Counted from the first letter of the stretch, positions 18,822 through 27,559 are shown. The stretch: DNA of 64,000 bases from JAVXGM01 sp036657395 (GCA_036657395.1 JAVXGM010000003.1:62001-126000), one strand, 5' to 3'. Notes: generated from the letters alone by a model not told the origin. Numbers and translations are program-made.

Positions 18822-18945
18822 CTGTTTCAGGGCGAGGTTAGATTCCTCACCGGCGGTGAAAGACCAAAGAGTCTTAAGTCCGCGAGCTGAAAGGCCGAAA
18901 GGGTTAGAATCCCTTACCGACGGTATAGTCCGGATGAAAGAAACG
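18822..18945 (+). promoter_or_regulatory. FMN riboswitch (RFN element)
   Basis: Conserved RFN segments occur in order: CAGGGCGAGG start, TCACCGGCGGTGA hairpin, GTCCGCGAGC, CCGACGGTATAGTC and the closing GGATGAAAG. It lies upstream of a RibU gene, the expected target. Its closing part is followed by a terminator hairpin, indicating control by transcription termination when FMN is high. Confidence 0.95.
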
Positions 18946-18967
18946 CGCATATTATATTTTTGTGTGT

Positions 18968-19001
18968 AAACCTTGGAATTTTGATATTCCAAGGTTTTTT
19001 T
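18968..19001 (+). terminator. Riboswitch expression-platform terminator
   Basis: A 12-bp perfect stem (18968-18979 with 18986-18997) and a T7 run between the RFN aptamer and ribU. FMN binding would favour this hairpin and stop transcription. Confidence 0.88.
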
Positions 19002-19045
19002 AGTTACCTGACAGATTCCTAAGAGAGAAAGAGAGGAATCAGAAA

Positions 19046-19600
19046 ATGCAAAACAAAACAGAAACCCTAAACCAACAATCCAAGACCATTAAACTAGCCA
19101 AAATGGCTATGTTAGTGGCAATTTCCATCGTGCTTGTGACATTTATTCACATTCCAATGTTCACAGCTTTCTATGAGTATGACCCAGCAGATATTCCTAT
19201 TTTGATTGGAACCTTCGCCTTTGGACCTGTGGCAGGACTGTTACTTACCGTAGTGACATCAATCATTCAAGGACTTACTGTAAGCAGTGCCAGTGGCCTT
19301 TATGGGGTGATTATGCACATAATTGCAACGGGAACATTTGTCATAGTTGCAGGATGGATTTACAAAGGAGAAAAGAGCAGAAAACGTGCTATTATTGCCT
19401 TAGCTTGTGGGATTATCGCTATGGCAGTAGTCATGGTACCTACTAACATTTTGATTACACCGTATTTCATGGGAGCGCCACGGTCCGCAGTTGTGGCAAT
19501 GATCCCAGTGATTATCGGATTCAATCTTACAAAAGCAGGAATCAATGGAGTTGTAACCTTCATTTTGTACAAGTATATTTCACCATTTTTACACAAATAA
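19046..19600 (+). CDS. ribU: ECF riboflavin transporter S component RibU
   Basis: Membrane substrate-capture subunit that takes up riboflavin with the shared ECF energising module (encoded elsewhere). It is 184 residues with about six hydrophobic helices. YEYDPADIPILIGTFAFGP and the following GLLLTVVTSIIQGL are characteristic of RibU. Identification is strengthened by the FMN riboswitch directly upstream. There are no riboflavin biosynthesis genes next to it, so the cell may depend partly on uptake. Confidence 0.95.
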   Translation: MQNKTETLNQQSKTIKLAKMAMLVAISIVLVTFIHIPMFTAFYEYDPADIPILIGTFAFGPVAGLLLTVVTSIIQGLTVSSASGLYGVIMHIIATGTFVIVAGWIYKGEKSRKRAIIALACGIIAMAVVMVPTNILITPYFMGAPRSAVVAMIPVIIGFNLTKAGINGVVTFILYKYISPFLHK

Positions 19601-19623
19601 AAAAGTTAAACGTAAATGCCAAA

Positions 19624-19656
19624 AGGCCTGTCAAATAAATATTTGATGGGCTTTTT
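19624..19656 (+). terminator. Intrinsic terminator after ribU
   Basis: An 11-bp stem with two G-T pairs (19626-19636 with 19641-19651) and a T5 run, 23 bp past the ribU stop. Confidence 0.75.
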
Positions 19657-19679
19657 AAGTTGTGATAGAATAGAGGGAT

Positions 19680-20099
19680 ATGAGAAACATTAAAATAAGA
19701 AGTGAAGAAGAAACTAGGGAATTTGGTTTGGCTTTAGGCAAAGCTTTAAAACCGGGACAAATTGTGGCCCTAATTGGAAATTTAGGCACAGGAAAAACCA
19801 CTTTGACTAAGTATATTGCCCAGGGGATGGGGATAAGTGAATTGATTACCAGCCCTACATTTAATATTGTACAAGAATATCATGACGGACGACTACCCTT
19901 ATACCATTTTGACACATACCGAATAGATGATGTTGAAGAAATGTTTGAAATAGGTTATGAAGAATACTTTTTTGGCCAAGGAGTTTGCATTATAGAGTGG
20001 GCGGATCAGATTGAAGAAATTATTCCAGCAGAGGCTTGGACCATTTATTTGGATTACGGCAAAGAAGAAGGGGGGCGCATCTATAAATGTACATTCTAG
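19680..20099 (+). CDS. tsaE: tRNA t6A synthesis ATPase TsaE
   Basis: P-loop ATPase that powers the TsaB-TsaD-TsaE complex making N6-threonylcarbamoyl-adenosine at tRNA position 37. It has 139 residues with Walker A GNLGTGKTT near residue 33, TSPTFNIVQEY, and HFDTYRID, all typical of the YjeE family. It is first in an operon with tsaB, rimI and tsaD. tsaB starts 13 bases before its end. The RBS GAGGGATATG is close to the start. Confidence 0.95.
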   Translation: MRNIKIRSEEETREFGLALGKALKPGQIVALIGNLGTGKTTLTKYIAQGMGISELITSPTFNIVQEYHDGRLPLYHFDTYRIDDVEEMFEIGYEEYFFGQGVCIIEWADQIEEIIPAEAWTIYLDYGKEEGGRIYKCTF

Positions 20100-20815
20100 C
20101 ACTTGAAACTACAGGCCGATATCCTTCGGTAGGGGTTATAAATAGCCATGGACAGATCTTTGAAAAAACGGGAACCCAGTCCTTAAATCACTTGCAAAAC
20201 TTAATGCCAATGACAGGAGAATTGCTGGAAGAAATCGGCATTACCCTAGATGATATTAATGTAATTGCAGCATCCGAAGGCCCAGGTTCATTTACGGGAA
20301 TTAGAATCGGAGTGTCTTCTGCTAGAGCTTTGGCTCAGGTGACAGGAAAGCCAACTATAGGCGTGAAAACCCTAAAAGCATTTGCTTATCAGGCAGAGGA
20401 TTATTCAGGGCTTATTTGCCCGGTATTTGATGCCAGGAGAAGCCAAGTGTACAGTGGAGCATATGAATGGAACCAAGGAAAGATTATAGAAGTGGTAGAA
20501 GGCAAGGCATATAAATTAGAAGAATTATTAAAGACCTTAGAAAAAACAGGGCGAGAAAAAATCATGTTTTTTGGGGATGGAATCAAAGTATACGAGGAAG
20601 CCATAGGTCAGTGGAACAAGGCAAGTAATATAGAGGCAGAATTTGCAGAAGAAGAAAACAGGCTACAAAGAGGTTCTTCTGCGGCTAAGCTTGCACTTGA
20701 AGAGTATAAAAAAGGGAATACCTTAACATACGAGGAGCTAAAGCCAAACTATATGCGAAAGGCAGAAGCAGAGCGAAAGTTGGAGGAAAAAGCCCGAGGA
20801 GAAGCTAATGTCTGA
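20087..20815 (+). CDS. tsaB: tRNA t6A synthesis protein TsaB
   Basis: Non-catalytic partner (Kae1-like fold) of TsaD in t6A formation. It has 242 residues: N-terminal LALETTGRYPSVGVI, the conserved EGPGSFTGIRIGVSSARAL and a middle FDARRSQVYSG segment. It overlaps tsaE by 13 and rimI by 8 bases, so the operon is tightly coupled. TsaB stabilises TsaD and is needed for activity. Confidence 0.95.
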   Translation: MYILALETTGRYPSVGVINSHGQIFEKTGTQSLNHLQNLMPMTGELLEEIGITLDDINVIAASEGPGSFTGIRIGVSSARALAQVTGKPTIGVKTLKAFAYQAEDYSGLICPVFDARRSQVYSGAYEWNQGKIIEVVEGKAYKLEELLKTLEKTGREKIMFFGDGIKVYEEAIGQWNKASNIEAEFAEEENRLQRGSSAAKLALEEYKKGNTLTYEELKPNYMRKAEAERKLEEKARGEANV

Positions 20816-21266
20816 AATGATCATTAGACAGGCAGACGCAGCCGATGTGGATGCCATTGTGAAAATAGAGAAACTTTGCTTTAGTCAGCCCTGGAGCCAT
20901 CAGGCAATGTATGAGGAATTAACCCAAAACAAACTAGCATTTTACCTCGTTGGAGAAATAGAAGGTCAGGTAGCAGGTTATGCTGGGCTTTGGTGGGTTG
21001 TAGATGAAGGACATATCACCAATGTGGCAGTTCGCCCTGAGTTTAGAAAGCGAGGCATCGCTAAGGGGATTATTCAGCTTCTTTTAGACTTTACGGAAAA
21101 AGAAGGAATCATGTCCCACACATTGGAAGTACGCAGGTCTAACGAAGCAGCAAAACACCTTTATGCAAATTTTGGATTTACTGAGGAAGGGGTCAGAAAA
21201 GGATATTATCAAGATGATAATGAAGACGCCATCATAATGTGGAGGAAAACCGAGAATAAAAAATAG
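20808..21266 (+). CDS. rimI: Ribosomal protein S18 alanine N-acetyltransferase family (RimI)
   Basis: GNAT acetyltransferase that in E. coli acetylates the N-terminus of ribosomal protein S18. The 152-residue product has the acetyl-CoA binding motif VRPEFRKRGIAKGI followed by the GNAT helix, and EVRRSNEAAKHLYANFGF, the RimI C-terminal signature. Its place between tsaB and tsaD is a widespread conserved order. Followed after 45 bp by a small Cys-rich gene. Confidence 0.93.
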   Translation: MSEMIIRQADAADVDAIVKIEKLCFSQPWSHQAMYEELTQNKLAFYLVGEIEGQVAGYAGLWWVVDEGHITNVAVRPEFRKRGIAKGIIQLLLDFTEKEGIMSHTLEVRRSNEAAKHLYANFGFTEEGVRKGYYQDDNEDAIIMWRKTENKK

Positions 21267-21275
21267 CCCTTTGAA

Positions 21276-21307
21276 AATACTAGTACTATAAACTGGTATT
21301 AGGAGGG
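21276..21307 (+). promoter_or_regulatory. Stem-loop abutting a ribosome binding site
   Basis: AATACTAGT (21276-21284) pairs with ACTGGTATT (21292-21300) through one G-T pair. The stem ends directly against the AGGAGGG ribosome site at 21301-21307 of the next gene. It may tune translation; no T run follows, so it is not a terminator. Confidence 0.4.
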
Positions 21308-21311
21308 AAAG

Positions 21312-21503
21312 ATGGATAGCTATACAAACCCAGAAGAGGGTGACTTAATGGAAGTATCTGCATATTGCAGCAGATTTTCAAGGAGGCATGATTTTGATAC
21401 ATTCAATATGAGTAATTATCAGTCATGTGAAAATTGTCGCCACATGACTGATAAAGATCAGTGTATGGTAAAGATGCAGCGGCAGAAACTTACATTTGAA
21501 TGA
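21312..21503 (+). CDS. Small four-cysteine protein in the t6A operon, unknown function
   Basis: A 63-residue acidic-to-neutral protein with four cysteines: one in AYCSRFS, two in SCENCRHM (CxxC) and one in DQCMVK, a pattern compatible with binding one metal ion. I do not recognise a family. A strong AGGAGGG site lies 5 bases before ATG 21312, which supports expression. It sits between rimI and tsaD, 45 bp and 13 bp from them, so it is part of the t6A operon transcript. Confidence 0.6.
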   Translation: MDSYTNPEEGDLMEVSAYCSRFSRRHDFDTFNMSNYQSCENCRHMTDKDQCMVKMQRQKLTFE

Positions 21504-21516
21504 GAAAGAAGATATA

Positions 21517-22533
21517 ATGAAAAACGGAAAATTAGTAACTATGGCAATTGAATCAAGTTGCGATGAGACTTCAGTAGCAATTTTATTAGATGGCAGAGAA
21601 GTGCTCACCAATATTATTGCATCTCAAATTGAGGTTCACAAGGTGTTTGGCGGAGTTGTACCAGAAATAGCATCAAGACATCATTTAGACAATGTGAATA
21701 GAGTGCTAGATGAGGCTCTTAAAGAGGCAAATATTTCACTTGAGGAAGTGGATTTCATTGGCGTTACCTACGGGCCAGGATTAGTAGGCGCTTTGCTAAT
21801 AGGTCTTGCCACAGCAAAAGCAATTGCTTTTGCTACAGGAAAACCTTTAGTTGGAGTCCACCATATTCAGGGGCATATTTGTGCCAATTACATTACTCAT
21901 AAGGATTTGAAGCCTCCGTTTTTGGCACTTATTGTTTCTGGAGGCCACACGAATATTGTGGAAGTCACAGATTACAACAAGTGTGAAGTTTTGGGAAGGA
22001 CTAGAGATGATGCGGCAGGAGAGGCTTTTGACAAGGTTGCTAGGGTTTTAGGCCTAGGCTATCCGGGAGGACCTTTAATCGATAAATTTGCAAAAGAAGG
22101 AAACCCAGAGGCAGTTAAGTTTAAGCGGGTGTTTTTAGAAAAGGGGAGTCTGGATTTTAGCTTTAGCGGAATAAAAACCGGAGTCCTCAATTACATAAAT
22201 TCGGAGAAACAAGCAGGCCGGGAAATTAACGTTCCAGATGTAGCTGCTAGCTTCCAGCAGGCAGTACTAGATGTTATTGTGGCAAAAACGGTTGGTGCAG
22301 CTGTGAACTTGAAGCGAGATAAGGTGGTGTTGGCAGGAGGCGTGGCCGCAAACAGTCAGCTGAGAACCATGTTTCAGGAGGCATGTAAAAAAGAAGGAAT
22401 AGGCCTATATTACCCAGAGCCTATTTTATGCACCGACAATGGAGCAATGATTGGGTGCGCAGCATATTACAAATACAAAGAGGGAATGGTGGATGACCTT
22501 GGTTTAGATGCCATACCCAACTTACCATTATAA
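21517..22533 (+). CDS. tsaD: tRNA N6-threonylcarbamoyladenosine synthase TsaD
   Basis: Catalytic ASKHA-fold enzyme that transfers threonylcarbamoyl from the adenylate to A37 of ANN-decoding tRNAs. Family marks: [13 protein letters not shown] at the N-terminus, metal ligands in GVHHIQGH near residue 110, SGGHTN, and [16 protein letters not shown]. From ATG 21517 it has 338 residues; a TTG at 21496 would overlap the preceding gene and is less likely. The ABC-F gene follows by 12 bp. Confidence 0.97.
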   Translation: MKNGKLVTMAIESSCDETSVAILLDGREVLTNIIASQIEVHKVFGGVVPEIASRHHLDNVNRVLDEALKEANISLEEVDFIGVTYGPGLVGALLIGLATAKAIAFATGKPLVGVHHIQGHICANYITHKDLKPPFLALIVSGGHTNIVEVTDYNKCEVLGRTRDDAAGEAFDKVARVLGLGYPGGPLIDKFAKEGNPEAVKFKRVFLEKGSLDFSFSGIKTGVLNYINSEKQAGREINVPDVAASFQQAVLDVIVAKTVGAAVNLKRDKVVLAGGVAANSQLRTMFQEACKKEGIGLYYPEPILCTDNGAMIGCAAYYKYKEGMVDDLGLDAIPNLPL

Positions 22534-22545
22534 AAGGACAAATAC

Positions 22546-24492
22546 ATGATTATTTTATCAGCAAAAGAACTATCAAAAGTATATGGCACAGACGTAATTT
22601 TAGAAAATATTTCATTCCATATTAATCAGGGTGATCGTATAGGAATTATCGGTGCAAATGGGGCAGGAAAGACTACCCTCTTGAAGATTTTAACCGGGGA
22701 GATCACTCACGATTCCGGAGATTTTTTCTTGTCAGCAGATACGTCAATAGGCTATTTGAAGCAAAATGATAATTTTCGGTCAGAGAAGACCCTTCTACAG
22801 GAAGTAGAGGGGATATTTTCAGGGCTAGAGTCGATGGAATCAGAGATGTTAGAGTTATCAGGAACAATTTCTGAAAAGGCATCTAATGGGGAAACGGGGG
22901 CTAAGGTAGACAAGCTTCTTGCCAAGTATGATCAGATGCAGGAAGATTATAGGAATCAAGGGGGATACAGCTACAAAAGTGAGATTAACGGAATTTTAAA
23001 CAGTATGGCTTTTGACGAGAGCTTTTACGAGAAAAAGATTGAAACTTTAAGTGGAGGAGAGCGGACTAGACTTGCTCTTGCCTGTTTACTTCTTAAAAAG
23101 CCAGACCTTCTGTTTTTAGATGAACCCACAAACCACTTAGATATTGGCACCTTAAAATGGCTAGAACAATATTTAAAATCATATACAGGGACGATTGTGT
23201 TGGTTTCCCACGACAGGTACTTCCTTGATCAGATGGTTAATCGGGTCTTTGAAGTGGAAAATCATAAGCTACATACATATGAAGGCAACTATACGGATTT
23301 CGCCAAGCAAAAGCGTATGAGGCGGGAAAGCGAGATGCGTAAATATCAACAGCAGCAAAAAGAAATCCACCGCCAGGAGGATATTATCCGTAAGTTTAAA
23401 GAACGAGGAACCGAAAAACTGGCAAAGCGAGCCCAGTCTAGAGAAAAAAGGCTGGATGGGCTGGAAGTTACAGCTCGACCAGAAGCTGTTAAAGGTAAGA
23501 TGAAACTGGCTTTTAAGCAAAAGTTTAAAAGTGGAAATGATGTTTTATTTGGTGAGAATCTTTCCAAAAGCTTTGGATACGGTCAGAACGAAAGAAAACT
23601 TTTTAGCCACGTTGATTTAGACATTAAGCGGGGAGAAAAAATTTGTATCGTTGGATCAAATGGAGTGGGGAAGACCACATTGCTTAAAATATTTATGGGA
23701 GAGATTGATCCCAATTGTGGATATTTAAAGGTTGGACATAATGTGGAATTTGGATATTATGACCAGGGACAGCAGTTGCTAAATGGAGAAAACACCTTGT
23801 TTGAGGAACTTAAAGATGCCTATCGCCTTTACACAGATACAGAAATGCGATCGATTTTAGGAAGGTTTCTATTTTCAAATGATACGGTATTTTTACCTAT
23901 TAATGCATTAAGTGGGGGAGAAAAGGCCAGATTATCCTTGGTCAAGCTTATGCTTTCTGGCGCTAATGTTCTTATTTTAGACGAGCCAACAAACCATTTA
24001 GATATCGAGTCTAAGGAAGTTTTTGAAGATGCTTTAGCAGATTTTCCAGGAACGGTCATAGTAGTATCTCATGATAGATATTTTTTAAACAAGATTCCTG
24101 ATCGAATTTTTGAGCTGGGACAAAGTGGAATATCCACTTTCTTAGGTACATATAACTACTATGTAGAAAAGAAACAAGAGATCGAATCAGGCAAAAAGTA
24201 TTTAAACCAAATGGCAGGCAAAGAAGAAAAACAAGAAAATGCAACAGTCAATCAGCAGCGACAAAAGAAGAAGCAGGAGGAGGCTAGAATAAGGAAAAAT
24301 CAACGCCTGAGAGAAAAGGCAGAAGCTGAGATTTCTTCCCTTGAAGAGAAGGTCTCCACCATTGAAGCCGAAATGTGCCTAGAGGAAAATCTTGTTGATC
24401 ATGTAAAACTAAGTAAGATAAATGATCAACTAGCGGAGACCAAAGAGGCTCTTAGCGTCAAATATGAGCAATGGTTGGAATTGCAAGAGTAA
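22546..24492 (+). CDS. ABC-F family ATPase (ribosome-associated type)
   Basis: A 648-residue soluble twin-ATPase with no membrane domain. First domain: Walker A GANGAGKTT, signature LSGGERTR, Walker B LLFLDEPTNHLD. Second: GSNGVGKTT, LSGGEKARL, VLILDEPTNHLD. An interdomain linker rich in Arg/Lys/Gln (about residues 255-330) is the P-site tRNA interaction motif of ABC-F proteins, and a C-terminal coiled coil covers about residues 550-648. Such proteins rescue or tune translating ribosomes, and some give antibiotic resistance; the subfamily cannot be set from sequence inspection. It is the last gene of the t6A operon, ending 33 bp before the acpP promoter. Confidence 0.9.
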   Translation: MIILSAKELSKVYGTDVILENISFHINQGDRIGIIGANGAGKTTLLKILTGEITHDSGDFFLSADTSIGYLKQNDNFRSEKTLLQEVEGIFSGLESMESEMLELSGTISEKASNGETGAKVDKLLAKYDQMQEDYRNQGGYSYKSEINGILNSMAFDESFYEKKIETLSGGERTRLALACLLLKKPDLLFLDEPTNHLDIGTLKWLEQYLKSYTGTIVLVSHDRYFLDQMVNRVFEVENHKLHTYEGNYTDFAKQKRMRRESEMRKYQQQQKEIHRQEDIIRKFKERGTEKLAKRAQSREKRLDGLEVTARPEAVKGKMKLAFKQKFKSGNDVLFGENLSKSFGYGQNERKLFSHVDLDIKRGEKICIVGSNGVGKTTLLKIFMGEIDPNCGYLKVGHNVEFGYYDQGQQLLNGENTLFEELKDAYRLYTDTEMRSILGRFLFSNDTVFLPINALSGGEKARLSLVKLMLSGANVLILDEPTNHLDIESKEVFEDALADFPGTVIVVSHDRYFLNKIPDRIFELGQSGISTFLGTYNYYVEKKQEIESGKKYLNQMAGKEEKQENATVNQQRQKKKQEEARIRKNQRLREKAEAEISSLEEKVSTIEAEMCLEENLVDHVKLSKINDQLAETKEALSVKYEQWLELQE

Positions 24493-24524
24493 TAAAGCTA
24501 TAGCGGGTGCAGATAAAAAAAGTG

Positions 24525-24553
24525 TTGCATTAGGTGGGCGTGTCTAATATAAT
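24525..24553 (+). promoter_or_regulatory. Promoter of acpP
   Basis: TTGCAT at 24525-24530 and TATAAT at 24548-24553, 17-bp spacing, about 82 bp upstream of acpP. A short inverted repeat TTAG/CTAA lies between the boxes. Confidence 0.65.
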
Positions 24554-24634
24554 AGGTCTGTATTCGGAAGAATGGATTTTGCCAATAGGCAATAGAATAA
24601 AATTTTATAGGATGTTACTGAATGGAGGTTAATT

Positions 24635-24862
24635 ATGAATTTAGAGAAGGTTAAAGGAATTATTGCAGAACAATTAGGCGTTGAAGAAAGTGCGGTAAAG
24701 CTAGAAACTCACTTAATGAAAGACTTAGAAGCGGACTCCCTAGATGCTGTAGAAATTATTATGGCGATTGAAGATGAATTTGATATCGAAGTTCCAGATG
24801 AGGACGCAGAAAAATTTCAGACAGTTGGCGATATTGTAAAATACGTAGAAGAGCAAGCGTAA
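24635..24862 (+). CDS. acpP: Acyl carrier protein
   Basis: Carrier of acyl groups on 4'-phosphopantetheine in fatty acid synthesis. The 75-residue acidic protein has the attachment serine in EADSLDAVE (Ser near residue 37) and the usual helix II and III ([18 protein letters not shown]). AGGAGGT precedes the start. It is monocistronic: own promoter and a strong terminator. The fab genes are not in the window. Confidence 0.97.
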   Translation: MNLEKVKGIIAEQLGVEESAVKLETHLMKDLEADSLDAVEIIMAIEDEFDIEVPDEDAEKFQTVGDIVKYVEEQA

Positions 24863-24880
24863 ACTGACTAACAAGACATT

Positions 24881-24906
24881 AAAACCCGCCGAGAGGCGGG
24901 TTTTTG
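24881..24906 (+). terminator. Terminator after acpP
   Basis: AAACCCGCC (24882-24890) pairs with GGCGGGTTT (24895-24903) with a GAGA loop, followed by T5. Confidence 0.92.
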
Positions 24907-24931
24907 TAAATACAGATTTTGAGGTAAACAC

Positions 24932-25573
24932 ATGAAAAAAGAAACGAAAATTTCTAATGCGGTAATCAAACGTCTCCCCAGATACAGAAGATACTTAAAG
25001 GAGCTGGAGAAAAAGGGAATAGACAAGATTTCTTCTAGTGAATTTAGCGCACTAATTGGTTACACTGCATCACAGATTAGACAGGACCTTAACAATTTTG
25101 GTGGATTTGGACAGCAAGGCTATGGGTATAATGTAGAAGGATTATATAATGAAATAAGTGCGATCTTAGGACTAGACCAAGAGTACAAGCTAATTATCGT
25201 TGGAGCAGGAAACCTAGGCCAGGCCATCGCAAACTACACCCATTATTACAGAGCTGGATTTGTAGTTTATGGCATATTTGATATTAATCCTAAATTGATA
25301 GGGCTTAAAATAAATGATATTGAAGTAATGGATTATGAAACCATTGTAGAATATGTGGAGGCAGAAGGCATTAACATTGGAATTATTTGCACGACACAGG
25401 ACAACGCTCAGGAAGTTGCAGATAAGCTATGCTTTGCTGGAGTAACTGGTCTTTGGAATTTTGCCCCTGTCGATTTGGAAGTACCCGATCACGTGGCCAT
25501 AGAGAATGTTCACTTAAGCGATAGTCTACACTCCTTGGCATATCACATGAATAGGAATAAGACAGAAAAATAA
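24932..25573 (+). CDS. rex: Redox-sensing transcriptional repressor Rex
   Basis: Rex represses fermentation and redox genes when NADH is low and lets go when NADH binds. The 213-residue protein has an N-terminal winged helix (ISNAVIKRLPRYRRYLKELE, SSEFSALIGYTASQIRQDLN) followed by FGGFGQQGYGYNV and a Rossmann NADH domain with GAGNLGQA. The start is 27 bp after the acpP terminator. No obvious Rex operator was found next to it. Length and motifs match Rex of clostridia. Confidence 0.97.
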   Translation: MKKETKISNAVIKRLPRYRRYLKELEKKGIDKISSSEFSALIGYTASQIRQDLNNFGGFGQQGYGYNVEGLYNEISAILGLDQEYKLIIVGAGNLGQAIANYTHYYRAGFVVYGIFDINPKLIGLKINDIEVMDYETIVEYVEAEGINIGIICTTQDNAQEVADKLCFAGVTGLWNFAPVDLEVPDHVAIENVHLSDSLHSLAYHMNRNKTEK

Positions 25574-25584
25574 GAAGTAAATAA

Positions 25585-25613
25585 AATAACCGTTTCATTT
25601 TGAAACGGTTATT
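25585..25613. terminator. Bidirectional terminator between rex and ferredoxin
   Basis: A 13-bp perfect stem with a 3-nt loop (25585-25597 with 25601-25613) sits between convergent genes. The minus-strand side is followed by a T-rich tract, so it serves the ferredoxin gene best. Confidence 0.82.
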
Positions 25614-25636
25614 CAAATACCAAATTGATATTGGTT

Positions 25637-25807
25637 TTACGCTTCTACTGGAGCGTCAGTAGGACATGCACTTGCACAAGCGCCACAATCGATACATTTC
25701 TCAGCGTCGATTACATATAGTCCATCGCCTTCAGTAATTGCATCTGTAGGACATTCGCTAGCGCAAAGACCGCAACTGATGCAAGAATCGTTAATCACAT
25801 AAGCCAT
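25637..25807 (-). CDS. 2[4Fe-4S] clostridial-type ferredoxin
   Basis: A 56-residue electron carrier with both cluster motifs: CISCGLCASECP and CIDCGACASACP, separated by 18 residues, followed by a short tail PVEA. This is the classic clostridial 2[4Fe-4S] ferredoxin length and layout, used by pyruvate:ferredoxin oxidoreductase, hydrogenase or Rnf in anaerobes. Start ATG lies at the 25807 end with AGGAGG on the minus strand 6 bases upstream. It is convergent with rex and divergent from the P-loop gene. Confidence 0.95.
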   Translation of the reverse strand: MAYVINDSCISCGLCASECPTDAITEGDGLYVIDAEKCIDCGACASACPTDAPVEA

Positions 25808-25879
25808 TTTAACAACCTCCTTTAAGATTATTTCTCTAAGATATGACTAATTATAACAGAAGGGTATAGGGAATTCAAG

Positions 25880-26686
25880 ATGAAAGTTTACGCCTTAGTA
25901 GGCAAAAGCGGGACTGGAAAAAGTTTTCAGGCCGTGAACCTTTGCAAGGAATTAAGTATAGATAGTATTGTTGATGACGGCCTTTTTATTTTTGAGAGTC
26001 AAATTATGGCAGGAGTCTCAGCTAAACGGCAGTCTACAAAGGTTGGAGCAGTGAAAACTGCCCTTTTCTTCAAGGATGAACACCGTGATGAGGTTGCCAT
26101 CGCCATTAAAAAAGTTAAGCCCAAAAAGCTTCTTCTTCTAGGAACATCTGACGAAATGGTTAGGCGAATTGGAAAACGCTTAGGACTTAGCCCTATTGAA
26201 AAGGTCATTTACATAGATGACATTACCACGGAGAGCGAGCGAGCTATTGCTCATAAACAGCGGAGTGAAATGGGAAAACACGTAATTCCAGTGCCAACGT
26301 TCCAACTTAAACGTCAGTTTTCTGGATATTTTATGGATCCAATGAGGATGCTTAGAGGATGGGGAACAGGCAAAGGTGTACATGGAGAAAAGTCAGTAGT
26401 TCGTCCAACGTACAGCTATCTAGGAGATTATGTGATTTCTGACAAAGTAATATATGACATTATCCATCGTGTCGCCATGGATCTTAAGGGATTTGACAGT
26501 ATTCAAAGAGTATTGGTGGAAACGGGATTTGAAGGCATAGAGTTGACGGTTTTGGCTACTATGAATTATGGTGGACCTTTGATAGAGCAGGCAAAAGCCT
26601 TGCAAAAAAAAGGGGCAGAGCAGGTGGAGTTTATGACTGCATTTAATATAAATAAAATCGACGTGGAAATAAGAGGATTGAAATAA
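25880..26686 (+). CDS. P-loop NTPase with C-terminal Asp23/Gls24-like domain
   Basis: A 268-residue protein I cannot name. Residues 1-170 form a small P-loop domain with Walker A VGKSGTGKS at residues 7-15 and a likely Walker B region KKLLLLGTSDE; a conserved-looking ERAIAHKQRSEMGKHVIPVP segment follows. Residues about 175-268 look like an Asp23/Gls24 alkaline-shock domain: DYVISDKVIYDIIHRVA, ETGFEGIELTVLATMNYGG and a final VEFMTAFNINKIDVEIRG. The stop overlaps the glycosylase start (TAATG), so both are translationally coupled. It has no signal peptide. The domain calls are from pattern reading and need a profile search. Confidence 0.7.
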   Translation: MKVYALVGKSGTGKSFQAVNLCKELSIDSIVDDGLFIFESQIMAGVSAKRQSTKVGAVKTALFFKDEHRDEVAIAIKKVKPKKLLLLGTSDEMVRRIGKRLGLSPIEKVIYIDDITTESERAIAHKQRSEMGKHVIPVPTFQLKRQFSGYFMDPMRMLRGWGTGKGVHGEKSVVRPTYSYLGDYVISDKVIYDIIHRVAMDLKGFDSIQRVLVETGFEGIELTVLATMNYGGPLIEQAKALQKKGAEQVEFMTAFNINKIDVEIRGLK

Positions 26687-27546
26687 TGGAGAAAGTTATT
26701 ATAAAAGGAGTTGCCGATTTTAATTTAGATAATATCTTTGATTGTGGTCAGTGTTTTCGCTGGGAAAAACAAGTTGACGGTAGCTATACAGGTGTAGCCA
26801 TGGGAAAAGCAATCAACGTGGATTATAATGATTCAGGAGAAGTTGTCATAAAAGGAACGACCCAGGAAGATGTGGATGTGAATTGGAGAACATATTTAGA
26901 TTTAGACCGAGACTATGGGGCCATCAAGAAATTTCTAAAACAGGCAGATCCAGTAATAGGCAAGGCAATTTCCTATGGTGGGGGTATACGTATATTAAAA
27001 CAGGAACCTTGGGAAACAGTGGTTTCATTTATAATTTCTCAGAATAACAATATACCAAGAATTAAAAAATGTATTAATTCTTTGGCTGAAAATTTTGGGA
27101 CTAAGGTTGGTACTGCCCAAAAAGGAGATTTTTACGCTTTGCCAGGGCCAGAAGTTTTAGCTAAGCTTACTGTGGAAGACTTAGGTGTATGCAAGCTAGG
27201 ATATCGGGCCAAATATTTAGTTAGCACAGCAAAACAGGTAATGGAAGATGGCATTGGAAAATTACAGGGACTTGTTTCTCCTGATGTTTCCAAGGAAGAA
27301 GCCTTTAATTATGTGGTTGGCTTAACTGGAATAGGGCCTAAGGTTGCAAATTGCATTTTACTTTTTGCTATGGGAAAATATGATAGCTTCCCTATAGATA
27401 CTTGGGTTAAAAAAGTGATGCATGAATTATACAATATAGATGAAAAAGATATGAAAGCCATGGAAAAATTCGCCAAGGATACATTTGGGGAATACGGTGG
27501 AATGGCTCAGCAATATTTATTTTACTATATGAAAGAAAATAGTTAG
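26686..27546 (+). CDS. 8-oxoguanine DNA glycosylase (OGG1 type)
   Basis: Base-excision repair enzyme that removes 8-oxoguanine and cuts the AP site. The 286-residue product has an N-terminal OGG-type beta domain (NIFDCGQCFRW), then the helical HhH-GPD part: KQEPWETVVSFIISQNNNI, the HhH GLTGIGPKVANCIL carrying the catalytic Lys, and FPIDTWVKK with the catalytic Asp. Length fits bacterial OGG1-like proteins of clostridia rather than AlkA. It shares one base with the preceding P-loop gene stop codon. Protection from oxidised guanine suits an anaerobe with the rubrerythrin and FprA systems also in this window. Confidence 0.88.
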   Translation: MEKVIIKGVADFNLDNIFDCGQCFRWEKQVDGSYTGVAMGKAINVDYNDSGEVVIKGTTQEDVDVNWRTYLDLDRDYGAIKKFLKQADPVIGKAISYGGGIRILKQEPWETVVSFIISQNNNIPRIKKCINSLAENFGTKVGTAQKGDFYALPGPEVLAKLTVEDLGVCKLGYRAKYLVSTAKQVMEDGIGKLQGLVSPDVSKEEAFNYVVGLTGIGPKVANCILLFAMGKYDSFPIDTWVKKVMHELYNIDEKDMKAMEKFAKDTFGEYGGMAQQYLFYYMKENS

Positions 27547-27559
27547 GATAGGAGGAAAA

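Noticed and set aside
24525..24553. TTAG...CTAA inverted repeat in the acpP promoter as a FapR-type site
   Set aside because: The arms are only 4 bp and the interior does not match the FapR consensus.
24900..25640. Rex operator (TTGTTAA-N4-TTAACAA) around rex or ferredoxin
   Set aside because: No site with both arms was found here or at the other promoters read; half-sites near 63386 are common AT-rich sequence.
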